Notes under the pieces: model-generated
What the model was told of the DNA's origin: nothing
Seen by the model: only the letters and a program-made list of their open reading frames with translations
Database searches by the model: none
Part shown: positions 34,721 through 45,453 of the stretch, piece by piece
Layout of the letters: every line of letters starts with the position of its first letter
Position numbering within the stretch: position 1 is the stretch's first letter
DNA from: Strongylocentrotus droebachiensis
Taxonomy: Eukaryota > Echinodermata > Echinoidea > Camarodonta > Strongylocentrotidae
NCBI GenBank assembly: GCA_035222895.1
Contig: JAVYIG010006565.1
Coordinates: forward strand, 51,722-115,721
Direction of reading: 5' to 3'
Length of the DNA stretch: 64,000 nt
Position numbers and translations under genes: made by a program

Positions 34721-34936
34721 TCAACTCAACGGCAGTGACAATGCCCTATTTTCATTGCCTACAGAAATCATGTTCAGATTATTCAATATGGCATATAACA
34801 TGGTGACACCCGAGGCTTTTAAAATTGCCTGAGATTGATTTTTGTCTAGTCTTTGTAATCTTGACATGCGTTCAATCATCGAGGAACTTAAAGCTATAAC
34901 CACCAACTCGTCCGAAAACTTGGACAAGTGGGCCAT
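34721..34936 (-). CDS. Candidate coding segment of the 33.3-36.9 kb gene
   Basis: A minus-strand frame is open for 71 codons. It reads MAHLSKFSDELVVIALSSSM, then IERMSRLQRLDKNQSQAILK and LYAILNNLNMIS, amphipathic helix-like sequence. AGTCTTAG immediately before its ATG could be an acceptor. Candidate donors inside are weak. It lies between the other candidate exons of the locus and on the same strand, which is the main reason to keep it. Exon boundaries and phase are unresolved, and it could be a chance frame. Confidence 0.3.
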   Translation of the reverse strand: MAHLSKFSDELVVIALSSSMIERMSRLQRLDKNQSQAILKASGVTMLYAILNNLNMISVGNENRALSLPLS

Positions 34937-34989
34937 TATCTAAGACTTTTTCTCACTTGAAAAATATGTCTTTTCATTTAAAAAAGCTG

Positions 34990-35138
34990 TTCTAATTATT
35001 TTCCCTCATTGCCGTGCAGATGATAAATGGTAATTTGTACAAGAAGGTCCTTACAGGCTTTTTCCCTATTTTACCGAGAATTAAAAACATAAACCTCCGT
35101 GGATCAGAGATTAACATGGAAATTGAAACTATACGACG
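34990..35138 (-). CDS. Candidate exon following a strong acceptor
   Basis: TCTCACTTTTACTTGTAG precedes position 35138 on the minus strand. The frame is open from the first base for 49 codons to a TAG: RRIVSISMLISDPRRFMFLI, then LGKIGKKPVRTFLYKLPF. Two good donors lie inside, CTCG|GTAAAA and CCT|GTAAGG, so the real exon may be shorter than the open frame. It belongs by position and strand to the 33.3-36.9 kb candidate gene. Confidence 0.3.
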
Positions 35139-35172
35139 CTACAAGTAAAAGTGAGATAATATTTGTAGTTAA

Positions 35173-35403
35173 TCATTGATCTTGATACCGATGCCTATGA
35201 ATATCTTCGAGACTTTTTTCTATACGGAATAAAGGAAGCTCAGTGGGGATTTGAAAATCCCAAGGTTCTATAATTTCAATCTCCGAGAGCTTAGCCACCG
35301 AAATAAATGAGAGAATTTGATGTTCGAGAAAATTATACATCATTTGCATTTCTGGAGCTATCAATGAGTTTGGATCAAAAGCCATTTGATTGAAGCTGAC
35401 TCT
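35173..35403 (-). CDS. Candidate coding segment (SFNQMAFDPN…)
   Basis: From an AG at 35405-35404 the minus strand frame runs open for about 76 codons to TGA. It reads VSFNQMAFDPNSLIAPEMQM, then NFLEHQILSFISVAKLSEIE and a PWDFQIPTELPLF stretch. The first methionine has a good context (CAAATGG). The upstream exon at 35752-35681 ends in phase 0 and would join this frame without a stop. The acceptor has a poor pyrimidine tract and the donor is unclear. The protein-like composition makes it one of the better frames of the window, but no domain is recognised. Confidence 0.3.
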   Translation of the reverse strand, partial: RVSFNQMAFDPNSLIAPEMQMMYNFLEHQILSFISVAKLSEIEIIEPWDFQIPTELPLFRIEKSLEDIHRHRYQDQ

Positions 35404-35680
35404 CTTTCATATAGTTATTGAAACTTTTAAACGCCCTTATTCGGTTTTCTGAACAAGAACTTTATTCTCCGTTAGACCGCTCAAGATGCTGCGGGTTTTT
35501 TAAAAGTTAGGCGATGGTATTAACCCCCTCAATAACAACAAAAAGAGACATTCTTTCAAAAAAATTTTTTTAGCATAGGCAGAATGTCTAGCCCTATGTT
35601 TGTACCATGGATTTGTAGTGGAGCAGGGGGAAAAAACATTTCAAATCAGAAGATTCTTGCATCTTTTCATTTACTCTTAC

Positions 35681-35752
35681 ATACTGCCGAGTCTTGCTAA
35701 TAACTGACATGTTCATATCTAAACAAGATATTGGTTTTCTTTTATGTAGGAC
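35681..35752 (-). CDS. Candidate 72-bp internal exon
   Basis: Bounded on the minus strand by an acceptor (TTTATACTATCGCTACCGCAG) and a donor (CAGTAT|GTAAGA). It is exactly 24 codons long, open in phase 0 at both ends, and reads VLHKRKPISCLDMNMSVISK then TRQY. ATGs lie inside and could be the start if the preceding exon at 36694-36860 is untranslated. It is well placed between the TATA-containing promoter and the downstream frames. Confidence 0.35.
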
Positions 35753-36693
35753 CTGCGGTAGCGATAGTATAAACAATAAACGCATTTTTTGTATTCACTC
35801 AACAAACATATAGGCCTATGCGTAGACGCATTGAAGATTTAGGAAAATCAGAAAGATTTTAATTGTCTTTCTTCAGAATAATTTATTATTGCATTGCATT
35901 CATAGCCACGCGGACCCTATGCACTACCAGGGTGCTGATCAATATCCTATATTTTATTGTGTGAACGAACAGAGGGAGCAACTTTTCGCGCTTTCTTAAT
36001 GGGACGATGTAATTGTTATATCTAAAGGTACATCGTAAGATTATAAAAGTACAATCAGTTACTCTGTTCGAAAGTGAGAGAGAAACTGCGAGAGTATTAG
36101 ATGATTGTTGCCCCCGATACAGCCACTAAGCCCCCGCATACGCTCTTTCCACCAGTAATCGCAATACTTTTGTTAGAGCAGGGACAATTTAATGGAACTT
36201 CAGTGATACCAGGTAACTTGTTACCGAACGCCCGACCGGTACTATTAGTCATTTGTGTGCTCTTGAAGAAAGATAATAGTCGAGGTATGCTATCTCTTTC
36301 GACGAAAAAGCTATGCTATATTTGCACATTCCGTTTGAATATTTAATTATTTCGGCCCGTCATAATAATGCAAATATTTGCGAGCAAGTAAATTTCTTTA
36401 TGAATTCATGCAGAAGAAATCTGAAGAAATGTACATGTAAATATTGTTAAAGAGTACGATCTTCTTAAACATCTTGTGGGAATGGTCTGTAAACATGTAT
36501 ATTTTAGTAAACCACTCTCTATTCTTGTTGATGCCCCCAGCAGAAGATTAACCATATTTCGTTTCGTTCGCGATGTGCATATACAAACACTAATAATCCT
36601 TTTACCATGATGTGTATTACAACATCTCGATATTCAGATTAAGAGAAAGAAAAGTATAAAAACAGATTTTGAAGAAAAAATGAGGTGTCTTAC

Positions 36694-36860
36694 CTTCAGA
36701 AAGTTTGATTCCAGTCTCTCAGGTCCAGATATGAAATACGAAGCAGACGACAAAAGATAGAGAAGGCGATGATCGCGATATTCAATCCGCGTGTCCAGGA
36801 TCCGAAGGTAGGAAAGATCGATGATGATGCACACCGAGTTCCACTGCCCCAAAATTATCT
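36694..36860 (-). other. Candidate untranslated first exon
   Basis: Starts about 30 bases after a TATA box and ends at a strong donor, CTGAAG|GTAAGA (donor 36693-36688). It contains no ATG in the sense direction, so it would be 5' UTR. The sequence is more GC-rich than average. Confidence 0.4.
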
Positions 36861-36881
36861 TAGCAACCTCCCTTTCCCGCC

Positions 36882-36889
36882 TTTTTATA
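36882..36889 (-). promoter_or_regulatory. TATA box (TATAAAAA)
   Basis: Minus-strand GGTATAAAAAGGCGGG. It sits at the downstream edge of a CpG-containing island (about 36890-37140) and has an E-box-type CAGGTGGCAG directly upstream. The distance to the candidate first exon and its donor fits a core promoter. Activity is inferred. Confidence 0.4.
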
Positions 36890-37140
36890 CCACTGCCACC
36901 TGAATGTTTGCGCCGTCGTCGTCTGCAAAGCAAGTCTACGCTCTTTCCAAACAGCGCGCGGGGCGTCTGCGGCGTAATGTGCTGCCGTATGGTACTTTTA
37001 CCGTACAATTTTCTTTCTTCAGACCCCTTGCTCCGACTCGCACTCAGCGCGGGAAACACATTTCCATTCTCGCTGTATCGTCGTCTGCGAGTTTTCAACT
37101 GGTTGTTGCTACGTGTCCAAGGGGATTATGATGACGTATG
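36890..37140. promoter_or_regulatory. CpG-containing island upstream of the TATA box
   Basis: Local G+C and CpG rise sharply here (GCGCGCGGGGCGTCTGCGGC and neighbours). Open frames on both strands (up to 154 codons) are explained by the composition. Its position immediately upstream of TATAAAAA suggests proximal promoter sequence. Confidence 0.35.
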
Positions 37141-37604
37141 ATTTGCGTAGGTGTATGTAATGTTCTCGTTTTCTCTGCTAATAAGGGGGTGGGGCTTCGG
37201 AGGAAACTTGTAGCGAATGGGGACAGCTGTGTGATAAATGGGAAGTTAATAGTGTTTTCAGACATTTCTTTTTGGCGCCAGAAAGGTTGCTGATAGAAAA
37301 AATTAACCTTATGGTAGTGAGAAATGAAGAAGTATGAAAATAATGTATAAGATGTGACATGGAGTAAAGTGATTGTTTCAAAAATATCCTTAAACCTAGC
37401 CCCTCCTGGAATGACCGTTTTAACTAGTGAGAAGCTAATTTCTCTCTTTCAGAGGAACCAATCATGTGATTTACATAAATACTGGTTGTAAAATACAAGA
37501 TTGTTCTTTTCTGCTACCATAGTTCATTAATCGTGTGTCTGGTTAAACATACAGGGTAATATATAGTTCCATCACAGTTATGAAGCTGGAAACCGCCCCA
37601 AAAA

Positions 37605-37891
37605 TGTCGTCGCGTTTTCTTAACAGGTTGAAATGAATTGCAATTGGGCTCGCAACAAAGGTTCTTTGCGTGTTCACTGAGCTCTGTGTATAAGATACCG
37701 AAAATAGTGAAGAGTACTGCACTTTACGTCATCGTAAAAAGCCGTTGCGTATTTTGCCGCGTCATAATTATCTGAACGAGCTTTGCTGTAATATTTGGCC
37801 ATGTCTGTAAAGAAGCATATAGCTTTTGCCGCGTTATATCTAAGCGAGTTTTGCTATCGTTTTGGCCATGTCTGCAGAGAAGCATTTAGGC
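37605..37891 (+). mobile_element. MITE copy C plus 71-bp duplication of its end
   Basis: The block GAGCTCTGTGTATAAGATACC…TACGTCATCG and the right end TATCTGAACGAGC match copies A and B; the left end is eroded. The right end and the following sequence are duplicated: TTTTGCCGCGT at 37753 and 37824 each leads to TTTGGCCATGTCTG, then GAGAAGCAT or AAGAAGCAT. Confidence 0.65.
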
Positions 37892-38495
37892 TTTTACGCG
37901 TGTGAATTTGTCCCGATTAATTGGCATTTTCAAGCGGCTGCCTTTACCTACACAAGAAGAAATTGCAATTATATTAGATATGAACTCTGAACAGACATCG
38001 TCTTCCTGATTTAGGTTCTTAATAATGATATGAATCCTAACAACTAGAAATGCAGTGCAATTAAGCCTTCTAGTCAGAATAAAAGACGAATCGGCTTCAT
38101 ATCGGTCTGACGTCACTACAATTCTGGGCCGATTTAGCTTTTTCTCCCCTAATAAAACTTCGCATCCATTGCAATTTGAATTCTATTTTCCTCTGACTAT
38201 TTAGATGCTTAATCATTAAGATTTTACCAGTTTGGATGTTAACATCAAATGCTATTGCGAATTCTTCCAAAATAGGATCTTAGTCAGATCCTGCAGTGAT
38301 GCGGTGGGCTAAATACTAATTGTTTGTATTATTGTAACAACACTTATTTGTCTGGACAGATGTTCGAATTATAATGCATAGTTGTAACGTACGATGCTTT
38401 ATTTACCCAATCCATTAAAAGTAGATGTGATGCTGTTATTGACTACATCAATATCGATGTATCTCTTTAGTTAGCGCACTGAACTATATTAATAT
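37892..38495. other. AT-rich spacer
   Basis: No supported feature. Confidence 0.4.
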
Positions 38496-38556
38496 ATGTG
38501 TGTCTGTGTGTGGGTGTGTGTGCGTGTGTGTGTGCGTGTGTTTGTGCGTGTCTGTG
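38496..38556. repeat. (TG)n microsatellite
   Basis: TG dinucleotide array with C interruptions. Confidence 0.95.
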
Positions 38557-38680
38557 CAATAATAAACTTTCAAGATTAACTTAAGACGATGATTAATTAA
38601 AATAACTGAGGGATGGTTAATTACTTGTATACAATTACATGGAAAGACAGGTGAAAACACATATGTATATACCAAGTAGA

Positions 38681-38726
38681 TCCCCCCCTCCCCCCCCCCC
38701 TCCCCCCCCCCCCCTCCACCCCTCCG
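38681..38726. repeat. Compound poly-C tract
   Basis: C-runs of 7, 11 and 13 bases separated by single T, followed by C-rich sequence; the complement has G-quadruplex potential. Confidence 0.95.
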
Positions 38727-38824
38727 ATTGAAAAAAATAATGTATTCATAAGTCGTTATACGGATAAATCATTACTCATGTGATTGTCCAATGTAGACTT
38801 TCATAATAATAATAATAATCATAA

Positions 38825-39074
38825 TAATCTTTTAAAGTCCACTCCAAATTTTATTAAACCGAAACGGAAATTCTTTTTGCCCAATTGATCGTGAGCCCGG
38901 CAGCCACTGAGCAGCGCCAGATCAACGTTGCTCTATCCCTTATTTTTGAACGCTAAACAAGGTAGCAACAACTCCCATCTTTTAACGCCTTTTGGTAGGA
39001 CGCGACCGGGGTTCGAACCAACGACCTCCCGGTTGTGAGGCGGACGCTCTACTGACTGAGCCAACACTCCGGTG
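38825..39074 (-). repeat. tRNA-derived SINE, family D
   Basis: On the minus strand the head reads GTTGGCTCAGTCAGTAGAGC (box A) and TTGGTTCGAACCCC (box B), a well-preserved tRNA-like promoter. The body follows and ends in an (ATAAT)-like tail near 38810. The quality of the A and B boxes suggests a comparatively young copy. Confidence 0.75.
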
Positions 39075-39751
39075 ATAAGACATCATCCTTGTCAAAGACG
39101 GTTTCCGGCTGTTTTTCTGCCAGGGTGATAATAATAGTTTATCGGCGCCTTCAGCATCCCCCGGCATGGACATGATGTGCGAAATATAAATGTATTGATT
39201 ATGGCTATTATTATTAATAGTAGTATTATCATTATCAATATTATCATTGTCGTTGCTGATGATGATGTTGCGGGGGTAGAGAGTTTTTCAGAGAGAAATA
39301 AAGATATATACAATGGTGGATACATATAACCGATAAACATATAGATACATATGTATATGCGTTGGTACTTAGATAGGAGTATGGATAGGTAGTCAACCGG
39401 ATGATTATAGTTGCACTTACATATTAATGCTGAGTCGGATTTGGATCAAGTGTCAAAATAAGAGGTGTAACTGTTACAATATTTTGTATACGGAACCAAC
39501 AGTATTTTTTTTTTTTTTTTTCAATTGTTATGCCAAATCATATTTTTCACACTTTAATATCAATATAGAATTTACCAATAAAATATTAGTCGATACATAC
39601 GATATTTCAAAATAACATTGTCAAATTTTGATGTCATAACATATCGAGGAAGTGAAAGGTTAGTGCTAGTAACATGTGCAAAAGATGAAGCATTGTTATG
39701 ATCACCGTTGCTATAGGTGCACTGTCTCCTTCCCACTTCGTGTAAATGCAG
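39075..39751. other. AT-rich spacer
   Basis: Contains T-run and TATT low-complexity sequence; no gene supported. Confidence 0.4.
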
Positions 39752-39894
39752 TTCTCGCCAACAAAGATGCTTTCCTTTTCAAAAACATGAATAATTCAGA
39801 AGAGAGCCTGAATGAAATATTTCACCCTACCGTGAATGACAATGCATCGCCATCACAAATGAAAAACTCATTTTCGAGATTAAAAAGAAAATAA
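39752..39894 (+). CDS. Candidate terminal exon, uncharacterised
   Basis: The tract ACTGTCTCCTTCCCACTTCG then TGTAAATGCAG provides an acceptor at 39750-39751. Entered after one base of a codon, the frame is open for 47 codons to TAA. It is strongly polar (NMNNSEESLNEIFHPTVND, then SQMKNSFSRLKRK at the C-terminus). AATAAA overlaps the stop codon (39889-39894). Upstream exons are not identified and the domain is unknown. Confidence 0.3.
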
Positions 39895-41010
39895 ATTCCA
39901 CTATAAGCGATGCAATGGTCCACTGGTTCCCGGCATAAACTACAGTGCGTGAAGGTTCTATGGTGCGCTAACAAGTTTTACAGTTAAAGGATAGTGTTTT
40001 AATTTTACGTAATTCTATCATTAAATGCTTTAAAAACGTTGCACAATCTTACTACTAAACATACGTTTAGCCTTTTAAGAAATGGTTTTACCTCTTTGTG
40101 TAAAATTTCCTAAAATATAATTCTCTTTTTTTATAGTGTAATCAATGCTTTCAATGCTTGTAAACGCTAAAAAATGAAAGCAAAATTAATGTTGTTTTGC
40201 GTGTCAAGAAATAGAACTCCCCTCATCATGTATCGTTACGCGTACATTTTAAATTAAACGTTTATAATGGAAAATATGACTGAAGTCATCTACAAACTAT
40301 TCATTCAAAGACGTATTTCATTTGTATATGTTTGGTCATGTATTGACTTGTTCTTAACATTTTAGATTGATTTTTAAGTGGCACCTTTAAAAGGAGCCCC
40401 ACATCAAATTGTGAATTTAGTATGATGAAAAGTGTCAATATGCGATCAATTAATTAAAATAGCGCAAGATACAATCCCCTTCACCACCCGCTTTGTTCCG
40501 ACGGTTTCGACGAACGATTGGGCTAATTGACAGATCATTATATTGATCGATGGAATGGACACTAGTTCTTCTGAAACTGTCGCATTAATCATCTGATGGA
40601 ATATATTATGTTTGTGTTTCCAGCGACACTATTCCGTCCCAATATGATACGAATATGAGTCAGTTTAGTTATTACTATTAAACAGACTGAAGGGGAATAT
40701 AGTTAGACTGGGAGAGAGAGACAGAGAGAGAGAGAGAGGGAGAGAGAAAGTGTGAGAGGTCAGAGACAGGATGTGTAGAAAGAACAAGCATGATAATAAA
40801 TGATATGATGATGATGATAATGAAGTCAGCAATTTTTTCTTCACATTTTCTTTAAAACGCTATTATACAAATAGGTCCATCGGTTCTCAATTACTGTATA
40901 GAATGAATTTTCTTCTCCAAAATAACTTCGATAAGCCACTTAAGATGTGAATAATATGTACGTAAAGGGCATGTGTTGGATAAATGCCCCACGCCTTAAA
41001 AAAAACAAAA
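39895..41010. other. AT-rich spacer with (GA)n at 40711-40750
   Basis: No gene recognised. A short GA microsatellite and a GAT-rich patch are present. Confidence 0.4.
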
Positions 41011-41046
41011 ACATATATATATACTTATATATATATATATATATAT
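41011..41046. repeat. (TA)n microsatellite
   Basis: TA array with one short interruption. Confidence 0.95.
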
Positions 41047-43534
41047 TTCTTGGATTCACTGATGACAATAATGTCTCTTTAGTTCAATTCAAGGTTTTAA
41101 TTTAAGGTTTTATTTCGAAAAAACATAGATTACAATGATGCACATGCTGCAGCTAAAAATGTATGTGTTTACAACTATTTTAGGATACATAAATAGAAAA
41201 AAATATCCATTCACAAAACATATCTACATAATCGTACAATGAAACCACGATAGATAAAAAAAAATAGTTACAAAGCTATTTCCTGTCTTAATCATGTTGA
41301 CGATTTAGTTGAAATAAGCTCTCTCTCTTTTCCCCCATTTTCTTTTGACTCTCATCCTATTTGCCGGTCTGCCAAGCAAGCATATTTTCGTAATGAGTTG
41401 GAGCATAATTCCAAATGTCCTTCAAAATAACGCATCACTCTAATCACTTTGGTAACAAATGCATCCATGCATGCATGTTGTGATCATATGCTTTATCCTT
41501 GTCCCCACTATATACTAAAATATGCAAGTCATTATACGAACAATATACAAGATGTTTTTGTTTTTTTAAGATAGTGATACACATTAAAATTGTGTAATTA
41601 TAGTTTTGCGATGTGCTCACGAAAATATAGATTACAACGTTCATTACTCCCTGATTTGCCAATGTTATAAAAGCAGTGAAGGCTTTAGGGACTACGCAAC
41701 TTTTGTTTTGTATTCGGTAGAAATGCTGTCAAAGCGCACAGTAATGTTCTCACCCACCCTTGACCATCCATTGGACAAATAATCCCAAGAGACTTATTAA
41801 CTCTTATCCTGCCACAGGGCTAATCCCCCCCGTGCCAGATTTATAACGAGATAATCGGATTAACGCGATGGTACTAACAATAGAGCGTGCAAAACACTAG
41901 GCACAGTCCAATAGGCATGAACAATAACTGCTATTACGAATGTTTGCTAGCATGCAAGAAGCAGCGTAACAATAGCGTGCACGCAGCCTCATGGCAGGCT
42001 ATGAGTTAATAAACAGCGTCACGTAATATGTGTTCCCAGTATCAGTCGCTATTTTTTTTTAGAGTAAGGGTAGCTTTAGTATTCACTTCTTGTTTACATC
42101 ATTTTAGAACCCCTTACAATATCAACATCGTCACAGATTTCATCTCCTTCTACTTGTTTCATAGGTGACAATCTTTTTATGTCCCATTTGCAGGCCAAAA
42201 AAATGAAAAGGTTAAATTCCAACGGCATTTGAAAGATAATAATAATTTAGAACATCCCTAAAAAAGTGGGTCTTGAAAATGTCTTCAAGTGGGAAAATAA
42301 CGACTATTAGTTGTCAAATCGACTTAGGAGCTATAGAGCCAATAAGTAATAGTCTTGATTTTCAGACCATTGTACCGAATGGTCATACGTTTTATGCTGC
42401 GCAAAGATTATATCAGTTTAATTTTGGCCATCACAAGAAGTGGGTTATTGATGTAGACAAATGCTCATGTACCCTTTAGAGCTCATTCTATTTATGTTAT
42501 TACCAAAGAAGGAAAAAAAGCCAGTCAGTCACTCAATAGTGTCTGACAGTGAAGTCTAGCAAGTAAACGGGTTTCCCTGCATAATTTGAATATTAGGACA
42601 CTGCTAACGTTTGAATTTCACAGATAGGACATACATGACATATTCATAATTCCTGCAAAGATCTACAAAAAAATCGAGGTTGGCTGCAAAAGGGACATAG
42701 TACCTTTAAGGGATTTTTTTTAAACAATTGTTTTGTATCTTCGGAGAAAGTAATCATTCATGCTACAAAACATATTTTGCGAAATTGTGAGATATAATTG
42801 GGAGATACCGGAGAAAGGGTGGCGAACATTGATAGTCAGCTGGGATACAAAAGCAACTATAAGGAAACTGCTTGTTAAGACTTCGTAATATGTGTCATAC
42901 TACTTGATTTTCTCTGTTATAATCATGTTAATATACATTTTTTATGAAAACCTGTTTGAAAAGGGGGGCAGGATGATGCATATAATCTTTAGCGTATGAC
43001 AGATTTGTTAGCATGCGTGACAGACGACATTATGTCCCCCTCCCTTTCCTGGGTATTTACACCATTTTATTATTGACAAGATGAGGATGAATCGATTATA
43101 TTTGTTCACATAATATTTATTTCACCTGGCTGCTTCACAAAACAATTATATACTCAGAGATAAGCAAACAGGAATTCAACCTATCAGCCAAGTCAGATAG
43201 TTTACATTCAAATAAACTAATATGAATAAAGTAAAAAGAAATAAGTGGGATAAAAGTAAATAAATGACTGTTACGGAAATAAGTATATGATCCCAGATGA
43301 GCAAATACTAGTAGGAAACATATGCCTACGTCACAACAGTCAACATTACTTTTAGGGAAGACAGTTTACATTCAGAGAAAATAAATATGTAACCAAGAGT
43401 TTACATCGTTTCCGAACACGAGAATTGTATGGATTTTCAGTGCTGTTATCGTTGCTTGAACATCTACACGTTTTAATAACTTTTGTTGATGCTAGTTTAA
43501 CTTGCAAATGGTTTTAAAAATGTCATTTTATTCA
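41047..43534. other. AT-rich spacer; possible LINE-end remnants and acceptor-like sites
   Basis: TTCAATTCAAGG…TTTTATTTCG at 41085-41125 resembles an inverted 3' end of a non-LTR retrotransposon. Two strong acceptor-like tracts (…GTTTCATAG near 42166 and …CCCATTTGCAG near 42194) precede short open tails. An open 68-codon frame at 42273-42479 has no splice support. None is called as a gene. Confidence 0.3.
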
Positions 43535-43690
43535 ATTCAATTCAAATTGTATTGGTCCAAAAGGAAATTCGCTGTGTTTCCATGCATTATTCACAGAGAA
43601 AAATAGATACAATTTACATGTGACATGATACATACAACATAAAACGAGTATACAGAGAAAATAAGCATATAGCACTTTAACATTCTTATT
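43535..43690 (-). repeat. Possible LINE 3' end (inverted)
   Basis: Begins TCAATTCAATTCAAATTGTA. In the minus sense it ends …ACCAATACAATTTGAATTGA, a tail of the kind found at 3' ends of CR1/L2-like elements and comparable to 53130-53175. There is no coding sequence. Confidence 0.3.
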
Positions 43691-43844
43691 ATATAGATAT
43701 TTTGTCTGAATTTACATTATTGACAATATTTGTTCCTATATCCAGAATAATTACTTAAACAATATAACATTGTAGTTATTATTACTGTAATCATTATCAA
43801 TATCAATATTATTATTATTATTTGTATTGCAATTATTATTAGAG

Positions 43845-44041
43845 GAGGCGCGATAGCTCAATCGGTAGAGCAGTGGTTTCGTAATCCAGTGACCCGGGTT
43901 CGAAACCAAGTCGATTCGCTAGTGCCCTTTGGTAAGGCATTAATCCTCATTACCAGGTCCCTCGGAGAGGACCTTAAGCCGTCGGCGGTCTGATTGCTTA
44001 CTTACAAGCATTAATGCTTTCTTAGCAGTCAGGTAAAAAAA
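43845..44041 (+). repeat. tRNA-derived SINE, family A (best copy)
   Basis: The head GCGCGATAGCTCAATCGGTA (box A) and CCGGGTTCGAAACC (box B) are intact. The body has CCCTTTGGTAAGGCATTAATCC and CAGGTCCCTCGGAGAGGACC, and the tail CTTTCTTAGCAGTCAGGTAA ends in an A-run. Three copies occur in the window. Confidence 0.9.
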
Positions 44042-44974
44042 ATGTTTAAATAAGTAGCCGATGCGATGTGCTCTTGCAGAGAACATCTTACTTTCACATG
44101 GGATGTGTTTAAAAGGCTACAGCCCACGCGAACGAAAGCCCATTAAGCAGACATATCGGTCTCGTTGGCCTTTAGACAACCTTTTTTGAGGGTTTGCCAG
44201 AGCCACATTGTCAGTCTTGTGGTTGTAGGTGCACTTTGATATCCCGTGTTTAAAATACACTGGTTTAACACCTGAAGAATCCAAGAAACTGTCGATCCCA
44301 GTTTAATTTAGTAGTTCCACAAACAAATATGGCATAATTAGATACATTTAAGTCTGAGACAGAAGCAAATGCTCATCCCCATCCACCCCTCCTCCCTAAA
44401 GGAGACAATACTTTTTCTGGTAGTGTTCGTGGCGTACCATTGGTAAACCATTTTTTTCCTTAAGAAACTAATTAATGTACTCTGATTTTAATGATATGTA
44501 TCGAGGTGGTTTGCTTCATAAATATATACATAACAATTATTAGTGACAATGTCACTAAATAAAAGTGTGTACAGGTGTGATTTTTTTTCTTTCTTTAAAA
44601 AATAAGTATTAACGTCTCTTTAACTGCCTTTCAAGCAGAATATTTGAGGCTATAACATGTTTATCATACCAGTATTTTATTAAAAAACTCCTGCTTCTAA
44701 CTAACATTGACGTTGATATGTATCGTTTTTTTTTGTTAATTTTTGTTTAAAGGGATGGATAAATCCGATGAAGAGTGACATAGCCTTTACAAATATAGCG
44801 GTTTGATGCTTGGTTAATTAACTGAAAGTTTCAACTTCATTTAACTGCATTTCCGTCAAAATATTCGCGGCTGTAACAAAAGTAAACTATTTTTAAAAAT
44901 AAGAAACTGTTTCCAACTCTTCATGAAAACCGCTCATGTTGATATGTATCAGGGTTGGTGTTTTACATGGATGG
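44042..44974. other. Spacer with a diverged direct duplication
   Basis: Blocks at about 44615-44740 and 44835-44955 correspond in order: AACTGCxTTTC, AATATTxGxGGCTxTAACA, TTGATATGTATC. They indicate an old duplication of about 220 bases. Confidence 0.45.
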
Positions 44975-45200
44975 ATATGTTTCAAGTAGACCGGGCAAGC
45001 GGCTCACATTGCGCCGTAATGGCTGGCCTAGATTCGGCTGGTTGTTGTCTCCAGAGGCTCACCCGACATCGAGAAAACCCCGCATCGTCAACGAAACAAA
45101 CCACTTGAGCGCGCTGATGCCAATCGTGTCGATGTGCCCTAAGTATGTTGCCCACTTCGACCTCGATTTGAAAGAAAAACGATCCTCCAAAGATTGATAA
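44975..45200. other. GC-rich island with 80-codon open frame
   Basis: The composition changes abruptly to CpG-rich, non-repetitive sequence. The plus-strand frame (…GKRLTLRRNGWPRFGWLL…) is open to 45197, with a donor-like CCTAA|GTATGT inside. Other frames, including the reverse strand, are also open. It could be an exon, a regulatory island or an old insertion; nothing is recognised. Confidence 0.25.
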
Positions 45201-45388
45201 ATATTTAAATCAGATTAACTGAACTATCACGTACATTACATGTAAAAAAAAAACCTGTTAAAGAGCTTTGACAACTAAATAATTACAATGCAAAGGGAAA
45301 TGAGAACATAATGGTTGCGGAGCTTACTTAAATTAAAATTCCCAATTGTTGCTGTCCATTATATATTTTTGCAAAGGTTGAAAATGTT

Positions 45389-45453
45389 TCCGCTGGAAAT
45401 TGAACCCGGGTCCCTGGTCTAGATTGTATAAACCTTAACCACTAGAAGACGGA
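45389..45453 (-). repeat. tRNA-like relic
   Basis: On the minus strand it reads CTTCTAGTGGTTAAGG…CCCGGGTTCAATTTCC, with recognisable A and B boxes but an imperfect cloverleaf. It is more likely a SINE head or tRNA pseudogene than a functional tRNA. Confidence 0.45.

Noticed and set aside
43845-43917. Functional tRNA gene
   Set aside because: A and B boxes are intact, but the sequence continues into a SINE body that occurs at other loci.
45389-45453. Functional tRNA gene on the minus strand
   Set aside because: Arms do not pair well and the length is short for a tRNA; better explained as a pseudogene or SINE head.
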